From an uncultured Bacteroidales bacterium (GTDB lineage: Bacteria; Bacteroidota; Bacteroidia; Bacteroidales; UBA932), in assembly GCA_944323845.1 (NCBI GenBank), contig CALUUA010000001.1, positions 1 to 64,000 of the forward strand: a DNA stretch of 64,000 nt, given 5' to 3'. Shown piece after piece: positions 17,000 through 25,332 of the stretch. The position numbers and the translations under genes were made by a program. Under the pieces are notes generated by a model. It did no database searches. It worked only from the letters and a program-made list of their open reading frames with translations, and had not been told where the DNA came from. Within the stretch, counting starts at the first letter, position 1, and every line of letters starts with the position of its first letter.

Positions 17000-18283
17000 A
17001 TGGATAAAGCAGTAAAATTCAGGTTGATCCTGATGAATTTCCTTCAATGGGCAGTGTGGGGAGCCTATCTCACATCCATGGGCAGCTATCTGGTTTCTGT
17101 CGGCCTTGCTGAAAAGATCGGTCTGTTCTATGCCATGCAGGGTATAGTCTCCATCTTTATGCCGGCGATTATAGGTATCATTGCTGACAAATATATTTCT
17201 GCACAGAAACTTTTGGGCATCTGTCATCTCGTGGCAGGAGCTGCCATGATTGCCGCAGGCTATTACGGGATGTCGGCCGGTGCGGGCGTCAGCTTCGGGA
17301 TACTGTTCTCGCTGTACGCCGTGAGCGTGGCTTTCTACATGCCTACCATAGCCCTTTCTAATTCCGTGGCTTTCAAGGTTCTTGCGAAGAACGGCTACGA
17401 TACGGTGAAGGATTTTCCTCCTGTGCGGGTCTTCGGTACAGTCGGCTTCATCTGCAGCATGCTTTTGGTGAATTTCATGACGGATTCGCAGGGCATACAG
17501 TTCCAGCATACCTACAATCAGTTTTTTGTGTCAGGTATCATCGGGGTTGCGCTCTTCCTCTATTCTTTTACCCTTCCGGATTGTCCGGCGAACAGGTCGG
17601 CCGGAGCCCAGAGCCTGGCAGATGCATTGGGAGCCAAGGCATTCAGGCTGTTCAGGAATCGCGACATGGCTACGTTCTTCATTTTCTCCATGCTGCTCGG
17701 CGTGGCGCTTCAGATCACAAACGGCTTTGCCAACCCGTTCATCACGCATTTCACCGAGGTCCCCGAATATGCTGACACGTGGGGGGCGCGTAATGCCAAT
17801 GCCCTTATTTCCATTTCCCAGATGTCCGAGACTCTCGGAATACTTCTGATACCTGTGGCCATGAAACTGTTCGGCATCAAGAAAGTGATGCTTATAGCCA
17901 TGCTGGCATGGGTGTTCCGTTTCGGGCTTTTCGGTCTGGGAAATCCTGGACCGGGAGTCTGGATGTTCGTACTTTCCATGATAGTGTACGGCGTTGCCTT
18001 CGATTTCTTCAATATTTCCGGCGCCCTGTACACGGAGCAGAGATCCTCCGACGGAATCAAGTCCAGCGCGCAGGGGCTTTTCATGCTGATGACAAACGGT
18101 ATCGGCGCTACAGTGGGGACGCTTTCGGCGCAGGCTGTCGTAAATCATTTCGTATATAATGCCGCGGAACCGGACTGGAACACTGCATGGTTCATATTCG
18201 CAGGCTACGCGCTCGTCGTGGCGATCCTCTTTGCCATCTGTTTCCGTGATCCGGGCAAGGGGCCTTATCGAGTAATCGAGTGA
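17000..18283 (+). CDS. NupG-family nucleoside:proton symporter-like MFS transporter
   Basis: The 427-residue protein has about twelve hydrophobic helices. LILMNFLQWAVWGAYLTSMGSYL at the start and RVFGTVGFI near residue 140 are typical of the nucleoside:H+ symporter (NHS) branch. Likely role is nucleoside uptake across the inner membrane; the actual substrate could also be a related sugar-like compound. The upstream region has duplicated promoters and a long palindrome, which suggests regulated expression. A strong hairpin follows the stop. Confidence 0.85.
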   Translation: MDKAVKFRLILMNFLQWAVWGAYLTSMGSYLVSVGLAEKIGLFYAMQGIVSIFMPAIIGIIADKYISAQKLLGICHLVAGAAMIAAGYYGMSAGAGVSFGILFSLYAVSVAFYMPTIALSNSVAFKVLAKNGYDTVKDFPPVRVFGTVGFICSMLLVNFMTDSQGIQFQHTYNQFFVSGIIGVALFLYSFTLPDCPANRSAGAQSLADALGAKAFRLFRNRDMATFFIFSMLLGVALQITNGFANPFITHFTEVPEYADTWGARNANALISISQMSETLGILLIPVAMKLFGIKKVMLIAMLAWVFRFGLFGLGNPGPGVWMFVLSMIVYGVAFDFFNISGALYTEQRSSDGIKSSAQGLFMLMTNGIGATVGTLSAQAVVNHFVYNAAEPDWNTAWFIFAGYALVVAILFAICFRDPGKGPYRVIE

Positions 18284-18344
18284 TGCCCCTGCCGCAGGCG
18301 TCGGTCGAGGAGTGAACGTAATTTCCGGTTCTTTTACGGAAAAG

Positions 18345-18376
18345 GAAGAGGGCTGGCCTGACGGCCAACCCTCTTC
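18345..18376. terminator. Bidirectional terminator hairpin
   Basis: Fourteen-bp arms with one mismatch and a TGAC loop. It lies between the transporter gene and the convergent small-protein gene and can serve both strands. Confidence 0.75.
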
Positions 18377-18385
18377 TGCCTGTTA

Positions 18386-18589
18386 TTATGTTTTGTCGTA
18401 AAATATCTTATCTGCCGCAGCACCCGCGATGTCCCGGATGGTGTCTGTGATGTCCCGGACCGGCCTTGTGATGTCTTGCACGCTCGGCCTGCATGGCCTT
18501 AAAGGTTTCGGCCCATGATGGTGCCCCTGGGCAAATGCGCCGCCGAGTCCTATGACTGCAGCCGCCAAAATCATAACTAACCTTTTCAT
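18386..18589 (-). CDS. Small secreted protein with His cluster and 7-residue repeats
   Basis: 67 residues. The N-terminal 21 residues form a signal peptide (MKRLVMILAAAVIGLGGAFA). The mature part starts QGHHHGPKP and then holds three 7-residue units of pattern xDI(T/A): VQDITRP, RDITDTI, RDIAGAA in approximate register. The HHH cluster could bind metal. A perfect TACTTTTG box at 18652-18659 and a terminator at the 3' end support a real single-gene unit. I do not recognise the family. Confidence 0.65.
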   Translation of the reverse strand: MKRLVMILAAAVIGLGGAFAQGHHHGPKPLRPCRPSVQDITRPVRDITDTIRDIAGAAADKIFYDKT

Positions 18590-18651
18590 CTCTTATATCG
18601 TTTAGAGTTCAACTTTACGGGATCTTTCAAGTGGAATTCCCCGTTTCGTTG

Positions 18652-18659
18652 CAAAAGTA
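18652..18659 (-). promoter_or_regulatory. Promoter -7 box of the small secreted protein gene
   Basis: TACTTTTG on the minus strand matches TAnnTTTG and is 63 nt before the ATG. Confidence 0.55.
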
Positions 18660-18685
18660 TCAAAAACAATCCTCAACCTGACTCG

Positions 18686-19075
18686 ATGTACCGTGTTTGC
18701 TGGCGAACCGTATCAATCAGATGGCGAACGTCTGTCCCTGATCTGGCCCTCGACATTATAGCCCGTTTCTGCCGGAGGTCCGGCAATATTTCCCTGACCG
18801 TATTCAGCGATCCCGTACTCGGACTGGAGGCAGTGCGCAAGGAGCGTCCCGACCTTGTCCTGCTGGACATCGAGATGAACGGAATTTCAGGCATCGAAGT
18901 CGCAAGATCATTGCCGGAAGGGAAGTTCGTAAGGATACACCGCTCTTTCATCATTCCTGTGGACAGGGTGTCCAGATACACGAGCCGGAGCGTAATTCTT
19001 TCCTGCGGGAAGGAGCTGCCTGTGGGGCGGGTCTATTCTGCCGCGTTCAGGCATTCCGTAGCCGGATGCAAATGA
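18686..19075 (+). pseudogene. Remnant of a LytTR response regulator with internal deletion
   Basis: 129 residues in frame. The middle carries the receiver phosphorylation-site region (DLVLLDIEMNGISGIEVARSLP) and is followed at once by the end of a LytTR DNA-binding domain (FVRIHRSFIIPVDRV ... LPVGRVYSAAF). Intact proteins are about 230-250 residues, so roughly 100 residues (rest of receiver and first half of LytTR) are missing. The N-terminal acidic DDE pocket is also lost: SVPDLALDII stands where DDEPLALDI is expected. No sensor kinase is nearby. Its 3' end overlaps queH by 43 nt. A decayed gene is the simplest reading. Confidence 0.75.
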
Positions 19076-19689
19076 TCCGGACAGGCTTGACCGCCTGTAT
19101 CCGGCCCGTCTTTCCTCATGGAAAATTCGCAGCCGCAGTATAACTGGTTATAGAAACCGTATTCCTTTATGAGCTGGCTGCGGCGTTCCTGCAGCCCGTT
19201 TTTTCTCCAGTTCCTGCCCCACCATGTGACATCGTCGAACAAGGAAGCCGCATATTCCCCGGCGGCGTTGATCTGATCCAGGCTTTTCCATCTGGAAGAG
19301 GCGAGTGTGGTCGTGATGACCCTGTAGCCATGCTTGTGGGCGTATTCTGCCGCTGAAACAAGTCTCATCCTGAAGCATTCTATACATCTCGCGCTCCGTT
19401 CCGGCAGGTTTTCCATGCCTTTCATCCTCTCAAGCCACGCCTTGTGGTCATAGTCGGCATCGACTGTTTCCAGCCCGAGAGATGCAGCGTATCTGGAGCA
19501 CTCGTTTTTACGTATCAGGTATTCTTCCTCCGGGTAGATATTGGGGTTGCAGTAATATATCAGCGGCCTTACCCCGTTTTTCAGAAGACATTCCACTATC
19601 GCGGACGAGCATGGGGCGCAACAAGTATGGAGGAGAACTTTCCGTTCTCCTCCAGGTACCTGAAGATAGTCTTCGGCCACTCTTTTCAT
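19033..19689 (-). CDS. queH: Epoxyqueuosine reductase QueH
   Basis: Catalyses the last step of queuosine synthesis, epoxyqueuosine to queuosine in tRNA, as the non-orthologous replacement of QueG. The 218-residue DUF208 protein has the family cysteines in HTCCAPC (C23, C24), CIECFRMRL and YCGCEFS. The C-terminal tail overlaps the LytTR remnant on the other strand. tgt at 15630-16760 acts earlier in the same pathway. Confidence 0.92.
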   Translation of the reverse strand: MKRVAEDYLQVPGGERKVLLHTCCAPCSSAIVECLLKNGVRPLIYYCNPNIYPEEEYLIRKNECSRYAASLGLETVDADYDHKAWLERMKGMENLPERSARCIECFRMRLVSAAEYAHKHGYRVITTTLASSRWKSLDQINAAGEYAASLFDDVTWWGRNWRKNGLQERRSQLIKEYGFYNQLYCGCEFSMRKDGPDTGGQACPDHLHPATECLNAAE

Positions 19690-19716
19690 GGCGTAGGTTC
19701 CGCTTGAAGACGGATA

Positions 19717-20751
19717 TTAATCCACGAATGTACACCAGCCGAACGGATCGTCTATCTCACCGTCCTGTATGCCGCGTATCATCTTGTAGAGTTTCAGGCT
19801 CTTCGGACCGCACTGGTCCTTCGCCCCGAAATAGTAAGGTTTTACTTCGTCCGATTCGAGAGAAGGCTTGTCATCTATCTGGTAGACAGGAGTGATGACC
19901 ACTGCCGTACCGCATTCTCCCACCTCCTCGAATGTGGAGAGTTCTTCCACAGGGACAGGACGTCTTTCCACCGTCATGCCGATTTCCTTGGCCACTGCCT
20001 CCAGAGACTTGTTCGTAATGGACGGCAGGATGGTGTCAGACTTCGGCGTGATGTACGAATTGCCTCTGATGCCAAAGAAGTTCGAAGAATTGAACTCGTC
20101 TATATACTGGTGGTGAAGAGGGTCAAGATAGAGAACCGCTTCGTATCCGAGTTTGTGCGCCAGATTGTACGAGTAGAGGGAGGCCGCATAGTTGCTTCCG
20201 AGCTTGAAGCTGCCGGTCCCGTTAGGTGCGGCCCTGTCATAGTCTCTGGATATTACCACATATGAAGGCTGCAGGGTATTGCCTGTATAGGCACCTACAG
20301 GTGCGCAGAGCATCATGAACAGGCATTCTGTGGATGATTTTACCCCGAGCTGCGGATTGGTGCCTATCAGGGTCGGCCTCAGGTACATGGAAGCGTTCGT
20401 GCCGTAAGGAGGCAGGAAGTCGATGTTTTCTTTCACTACCCTGATGCACATTTCGATGAACCTTTCCACTGTAGGCGCCTCTATGCCGATGTAGGCGGCA
20501 GACCTCTGCAGCCGTTTCGCGTTTTCCTCCGGCCTGAAGAGACGCACTTTCCCGTCTGCTCCGCGGAATGCCTTCAGTCCTTCGAAGCATTCGATGCTGT
20601 AATGAAGGGCGCCGGCATAGGCGCTGAGCGTGATGTTGTCATCTGTGTGGCTTTCCACGGGGCCCCACTGACCGTCTTTGTAGCTGCAGCTCAGGATGGT
20701 GTTCGTCTTTCTGTATGCGAACCCGAGCTTGGTCCAATCCAGATTTGTCAT
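19717..20751 (-). CDS. ilvE: Branched-chain amino acid aminotransferase
   Basis: PLP enzyme for the last step of Ile, Val and Leu synthesis and the first step of their degradation. The 344-residue fold-type IV protein has the PLP lysine in GSFKLGSNYA, the arginine region AENAKRLQRSA-like EENAKRLQRSAAY, and EVGECGTAVVITPV for phosphate contacts. It starts 8 nt after the ilvA stop, so the two form an ilvA-ilvE operon. Confidence 0.95.
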   Translation of the reverse strand: MTNLDWTKLGFAYRKTNTILSCSYKDGQWGPVESHTDDNITLSAYAGALHYSIECFEGLKAFRGADGKVRLFRPEENAKRLQRSAAYIGIEAPTVERFIEMCIRVVKENIDFLPPYGTNASMYLRPTLIGTNPQLGVKSSTECLFMMLCAPVGAYTGNTLQPSYVVISRDYDRAAPNGTGSFKLGSNYAASLYSYNLAHKLGYEAVLYLDPLHHQYIDEFNSSNFFGIRGNSYITPKSDTILPSITNKSLEAVAKEIGMTVERRPVPVEELSTFEEVGECGTAVVITPVYQIDDKPSLESDEVKPYYFGAKDQCGPKSLKLYKMIRGIQDGEIDDPFGWCTFVD

Positions 20752-20759
20752 AGTCCGTT

Positions 20760-22019
20760 TTATATTAAGATTTCAAATAGCTTGTTGTTCTCGTTTATGT
20801 ATTCGTAGGCGATGTTGTTCGCGTCCATCCTGTGGACAAGGGCTTCGAAGTCCTCCTTGCTTTCCACCTCTACGCCTATCAGCGCCGGACCCTCTTCCTT
20901 GTTCGTTTTCTTTATGTACTGGAAGAGCACCAGATCGTCCTTCGGCCCCAGATTGTCCCTGATGAAAGACAGGAATGCCCCGGACCTTTGCGGGAAGCTG
21001 ACGATGAAATAGTGCTTCAGCCCTTCGTAGAGGAGGGATTTTTCGCGGATTTCCTCCGTGCGCGTGATGTCGTTGTTGCTTCCGCTGACGATGCATCCCA
21101 CTCTCTTGCCCTTGATCTTGTCGGCATAGAAACGCAGGGCGGCTACCGAAAGCGCGCCTGCCGGCTCCACCACAATCGCGCTCTTGTTGTACATGTCGAT
21201 TATGGTCGTGCAGACGGCTCCTTCCGGCACTACCACTATGTCATCCAGAACCTTTTTGCAGATTTCGTATGTGAGATGCCCCGCTTTCTTCACTGCGGCC
21301 CCGTCCACGAACTTGTCTATGTGTTCGAGCTCCACTATTTCGCCTTTCTCGATGGCTGTCTTCATGCAAGGCGCACCGGCAGGCTCCACTCCGATTATTT
21401 TCGTCTCGGGAGACGCAAGTTTCATGTAGGCTCCCACTCCGGATGCCAGTCCTCCGCCTCCGATAGGGATGAACAGGTAATCCAGCGGCTTTTTCATCTG
21501 CTTCTCGATTTCGAGACCTATCGTAGCCTGTCCCTCGATGATCTTCTTGTCATCGAAAGGCGGGATGAATGTCTTTCCTGATTTTGCGGCATATTCGACG
21601 GCCTCCTTGTTCGCCGCATCGAATGTGTCGCCGGTCAGCACGATGTCTATGTAGTTCTTGCCGAACATCCTGACCTGCTCGATTTTCTGCTTCGGCGTGG
21701 TAGTAGGCATGTATATGGACCCCATGATGTGGAGCTTGTTGCATGAGAACGCCACACCCTGTGCATGGTTGCCGGCACTGGCACAGACTATCCCGTATTT
21801 CAGTTCGTCTGGCGGGATTGTCCTTATCTTATTGTACGCTCCGCGGATCTTGTAGGACCTCACTATCTGCAGGTCTTCCCGTTTCAGGTAGATGTCTGCA
21901 CCGTATTTGTCAGTAAGATCCTGATTGAGAAGCATCGGTGTGGGTTCAATGACTTCATCCAGTATTTTCGAAGCCATTACCACATCCTCGATGCGGGGAA
22001 AGTATTCGGTCTCTGCCAT
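20760..22019 (-). CDS. ilvA: Threonine ammonia-lyase (threonine deaminase)
   Basis: Converts threonine to 2-oxobutanoate, the committed step to isoleucine. The 419-residue PLP fold-type II protein has the lysine in LQIVRSYKIRGAYNKI and the phosphate loop GGGGLASG. A C-terminal ACT-like regulatory region (about 330-419, HYFIVSFPQRSGAFLSFI) suggests feedback control. The promoter TAATTTTG (22072-22079) is followed by a strong leader hairpin. No Ile-rich leader peptide was found. Confidence 0.95.
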   Translation of the reverse strand: MAETEYFPRIEDVVMASKILDEVIEPTPMLLNQDLTDKYGADIYLKREDLQIVRSYKIRGAYNKIRTIPPDELKYGIVCASAGNHAQGVAFSCNKLHIMGSIYMPTTTPKQKIEQVRMFGKNYIDIVLTGDTFDAANKEAVEYAAKSGKTFIPPFDDKKIIEGQATIGLEIEKQMKKPLDYLFIPIGGGGLASGVGAYMKLASPETKIIGVEPAGAPCMKTAIEKGEIVELEHIDKFVDGAAVKKAGHLTYEICKKVLDDIVVVPEGAVCTTIIDMYNKSAIVVEPAGALSVAALRFYADKIKGKRVGCIVSGSNNDITRTEEIREKSLLYEGLKHYFIVSFPQRSGAFLSFIRDNLGPKDDLVLFQYIKKTNKEEGPALIGVEVESKEDFEALVHRMDANNIAYEYINENNKLFEILI

Positions 22020-22043
22020 ATTGTTGGAAAATTTCTATCGCAT

Positions 22044-22073
22044 TGTCCGGCTGCCTTTCAGGCAATACGGACA
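22044..22073 (-). promoter_or_regulatory. Two-tier leader hairpin of ilvAE
   Basis: Outer arms TGTCCG/CGGACA enclose inner TGCC/GGCA arms. It begins at the predicted 5' end of the ilvA message, 25 nt before the ATG, and may protect the transcript or tune translation. Confidence 0.55.
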
Positions 22074-22079
22074 AAATTA
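22072..22079 (-). promoter_or_regulatory. Promoter -7 box of ilvAE
   Basis: TAATTTTG on the minus strand, a match to TAnnTTTG, 53 nt before the ilvA ATG. Confidence 0.55.
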
Positions 22080-22146
22080 ATAAAATTTTAAATTATATCG
22101 ACTTCCGTCAATGTTTTTATGTCTCCGGCCTATGTCCTCCGGGCTT

Positions 22147-22800
22147 TCAGTCGAGTATGACCAAGGCTACCGATGGATGGCTGAATTCCAGATATACGGT
22201 ATCTTCAGAGGCGCGGTTCAGTGTCGCCTTCCACCAGTTGTCGAATATTACTCCGTCTGTAGGCCATTCAAGCCCTTTTGACCTGATGGTCAGGCTGCTG
22301 TCCGGCGAGAAAAGCGAGAAGCTCCTGCCTATGCCGCAGGCAATTTCAGTAGAATCCGTGACGGCGAATGCCGTGGACCAGTCGGATACCATCTCTATGT
22401 GGGGGCAATTCCTGAAACGGCGGGCATATTCCATCAGCAGGGAAAGGTTCCCTATGGTATGGTCTTCTCTTTCTCCTGTCCCTCCGAGTATGTATATGGT
22501 GCCGGCGTCCGGAAAATGTCCGATGACATATGACACAGCTTTTGTCTGGTCGTTAGTTTCCTGATCCTTTTCGCGGATGAACGGCCCTTTGTAGCGTTTT
22601 CTTGAAGCCGGACTCACGGAATCCATGTCTCCTATGACTGCATCCGGCATACGTTCCGTTCCGAAAACGGATTCCATATTCCTGAGGTACCTGTTCAACG
22701 CCCCGTCGCAACATACGATATAATCAGCCTGCCGCAAAAGGTATTTCGGGTATTCTTTTTTCGGGAAACTCCCGTTGTCTATTATTACTGCGGTTTTCAT
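22147..22800 (-). CDS. Thiamine pyrophosphokinase
   Basis: Transfers pyrophosphate from ATP to thiamine to give thiamine diphosphate. The 217-residue protein shows CDGALNR, IGDMDSVS, KDQETNDQTKA and LGGTGEREDHTIGNL, the conserved blocks of the family, and a C-terminal thiamine-binding beta region. It starts 9 nt after the end of the permease-Fmt gene, so it is probably cotranscribed with alaS and that gene. Confidence 0.93.
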   Translation of the reverse strand: MKTAVIIDNGSFPKKEYPKYLLRQADYIVCCDGALNRYLRNMESVFGTERMPDAVIGDMDSVSPASRKRYKGPFIREKDQETNDQTKAVSYVIGHFPDAGTIYILGGTGEREDHTIGNLSLLMEYARRFRNCPHIEMVSDWSTAFAVTDSTEIACGIGRSFSLFSPDSSLTIRSKGLEWPTDGVIFDNWWKATLNRASEDTVYLEFSHPSVALVILD

Positions 22801-22809
22801 GGGATACGG

Positions 22810-25305
22810 TTATGCGTTTTCGTTTTTCAGAGCCTGTCTGTATCTGTCCAGAACGGCCGATGAAGTGCCTTTTGATACCGTATATGAGGCCGGATCGCGG
22901 AATCCCGCCAGAAACTCCCTCGCATGCATCCGTTTCTTTCCGGACAGCTGTATGTCTTTCAGAGCAATCATCCCGTCGGCAGTGGCAATGGCCAGTATTT
23001 CCTTGCCGTCCGAGAGTATTGTGCCAGCCGGTACATCCTTTCCGGCTCCTGCTGCGGCCTTGAGCTGCTCTGATTCGGCGGTGTCCATTATGGCAGCTTC
23101 GAATATTTTCAGGGACAGGGCTTTGTCTTCGCGCACAAATTCAGTGTATGCGGCAGGGTAGGGGCTGAGACCGCGGATGAGATCGAGTATTTCCTTCGAC
23201 GGCCTGTCCCAGTCTATGTGGCACAGTTCCCTCGTCAGCTTCGGGGCCGGCTTGAGCACTTCGGAGCCCTGGATGAAGCTCCTCTGCAGCCTCAGTTCCA
23301 CCTTCTTGTCCATGATGGCTTCTATGGTGTCGAGAACTGTCTTCGCGCCTATTTCCATGAGCTTGTCATGTATGGTGCCTGCGGTGTCGCCTTCTTCTAT
23401 CCTGCATTGTTCCCTGAAGATGACATGGCCTGTATCCATCCCTTCATTTATCATGAAAGTCGTGACACCGGTGAAATGTTCCCCGTTTATCACGGCCCAG
23501 TTGATAGGGGCGGCTCCGCGATATTGCGGCAGGAGTGCCGCATGGAGGTTGAATGTGCCGTACTTAGGCATTTCCCACACTTCTTTCGGCAGCATCCGGA
23601 ATGCTACCACCACGAACAGATCAGCCTTGAGAGACTGCAATTCGGACAGGAATCCCGGATCTTTCAGAGAAACCGGCTGCAACAGCGGCAGATTGTGTTC
23701 TGCAGCATACTTCTTGACTGCGCTTTCGTTGACTTTCAGGCCTCTGCCGCTCGCCTTGTCCGCTACAGTCACCACTCCTACTACATTGTACCCCTGTCTG
23801 ACGATGGCATCGAGCGATGCCACGGCAAATTCCGGAGTGCCCATGAATACTATGCGGGTCTTTCTCATTTTTCCAAGCACCTTGTTTTTTATCTTTTTCA
23901 GGAATGTCCCGGCTTTCTCCGTGTCTATCAGGGACTTGTCGTTTATGGCATTCCATGTGAACAGCAGGCCTATGGGCAGAAGCACCATCGAGGAGACAAA
24001 TACGCCGACAAATGCCGATACGGCTCCGTCTTTCGCCAGCTTGTTCCCGGAAATGTCTATAACCCAATACAGTACGAAGAAGAGGACAGCGATGATGGCA
24101 GGCGTTCCCAGACCTCCTTTCCGTATCAGGGCGCCTAATGGAGCGCCGATGAAGAAGAAGATGAAGCAGGCGAACGCAAGGGCGAACTTCTTCAGGATTT
24201 CGACATCTATTCTCCTGAGGGTATAGGAATTATAGTAAGTCTCCCTTCCGTATGTGGTGAGCTCTCCTATGGCCTGGTTGACCTTGGCTATGGCATTCTT
24301 TTCCGCTTCGATTTCTTTTTCCGGATCATCCCATTCGCAGAAGTTCTCATAAGTGAAGACAGATTTCAGGTTGTCGTTCCTGCGGCTGGACGTGTCCATC
24401 TGGTAATGGTATCTCAGGGACCTGTCGCTGTAGAATCTCTTAATGTTTTCCAGTCTGGCATTGCTGTCCACTCTTCCGACGGAGTCTTCCTTGTGGTTCA
24501 GTTGTTTCAGGTTCATGGTACGTACCTCATCGCCGAAACGGGTGTCTTCGGATTTCTTGAAGGCGTAATTTTCGAGAGGAATCACCATTTCCTGCTTGCT
24601 GAACTCGATTTTCTGGAGCTGAAGGGTCGTGTCCCGGTATTTTCTGGTGTTCGTCTCCTCGTAGTTGGAGCCGCTGTAGAGGATGAATGTCAGATAAGTC
24701 TTGTCCTCGGACATCTTCATCATGGCCGAATCCGCTATGGTCAGGCTCGTGTTGCCTTTTTTCCCGGAGTGGTTGTAGACCATGACCCCGTGCATCATCT
24801 CCGTTTCCTTGTCCCTTTCGTCGACACGGAGGATGTAGCCGTCTATCCCGTCATAGAATGTGCCTGTAGGGATCTTGATTTCCTCCTTTGTCTTGCCGAT
24901 GTCGGCTCTCAGGGTGAAAATCTTGTTGTAGGCTACAGGAATCAGCTCGTTCGATGCGAAGAAGGCACCGATGCTTATCATGGCCGAAACTATGATAAGA
25001 GGGGCAAGCACTCTTTTCAGGGAGATTCCTGCGGCCTTTATAGCCAGAAGCTCGTTGTTTTCACCCAGTGTCCCGAGGGTCATTACCGCCGACAGCAGAG
25101 TGGCCAGCGGCAGCGAAAGCGGGATGAGGGTGGCGCTGCCCCAACCGAGAAATTCAAGTATTACCTTGAAACTCAGCCCTTTTCCTACCAGTTCGTCTAT
25201 GTACAGCCACAGGAACTGCATCATAAGGATGAATATGACGACAAAGAGGATCGCGAAAAACGGTCCTATGAACGAAGTCAATATGAATTTGTCGAGCTTC
25301 TTCAT
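22810..25305 (-). CDS. fmt: Fusion: LptF/LptG-type permease and methionyl-tRNA formyltransferase
   Basis: One uninterrupted 831-codon frame joins two normally separate proteins. Residues 1-479 are a YjgP/YjgQ permease with three N-terminal and three C-terminal membrane segments around a periplasmic domain. Residues 480-831 are Fmt: KTRIVFMGTPEFAVASL, NLHAALLPQYRGAAPINWA with the catalytic Asn/His, and GMDTGH with the Asp. The junction at 23866-23868 is an ATG with AAGGTG upstream, so a separate Fmt could also be made by internal initiation. The permease C terminus is cytoplasmic, so the Fmt domain would face its substrate Met-tRNAi. Upstream is alaS, downstream thiamine pyrophosphokinase. Confidence 0.9.
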   Translation of the reverse strand: MKKLDKFILTSFIGPFFAILFVVIFILMMQFLWLYIDELVGKGLSFKVILEFLGWGSATLIPLSLPLATLLSAVMTLGTLGENNELLAIKAAGISLKRVLAPLIIVSAMISIGAFFASNELIPVAYNKIFTLRADIGKTKEEIKIPTGTFYDGIDGYILRVDERDKETEMMHGVMVYNHSGKKGNTSLTIADSAMMKMSEDKTYLTFILYSGSNYEETNTRKYRDTTLQLQKIEFSKQEMVIPLENYAFKKSEDTRFGDEVRTMNLKQLNHKEDSVGRVDSNARLENIKRFYSDRSLRYHYQMDTSSRRNDNLKSVFTYENFCEWDDPEKEIEAEKNAIAKVNQAIGELTTYGRETYYNSYTLRRIDVEILKKFALAFACFIFFFIGAPLGALIRKGGLGTPAIIAVLFFVLYWVIDISGNKLAKDGAVSAFVGVFVSSMVLLPIGLLFTWNAINDKSLIDTEKAGTFLKKIKNKVLGKMRKTRIVFMGTPEFAVASLDAIVRQGYNVVGVVTVADKASGRGLKVNESAVKKYAAEHNLPLLQPVSLKDPGFLSELQSLKADLFVVVAFRMLPKEVWEMPKYGTFNLHAALLPQYRGAAPINWAVINGEHFTGVTTFMINEGMDTGHVIFREQCRIEEGDTAGTIHDKLMEIGAKTVLDTIEAIMDKKVELRLQRSFIQGSEVLKPAPKLTRELCHIDWDRPSKEILDLIRGLSPYPAAYTEFVREDKALSLKIFEAAIMDTAESEQLKAAAGAGKDVPAGTILSDGKEILAIATADGMIALKDIQLSGKKRMHAREFLAGFRDPASYTVSKGTSSAVLDRYRQALKNENA

Positions 25306-25332
25306 CCTGGCATCCGATTACAGTCCGGCAGG

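Noticed and set aside
22020..22146. Isoleucine leader peptide before ilvA
   Set aside because: No frame with an Ile or Val run was found between promoter and ATG; only a hairpin is visible.
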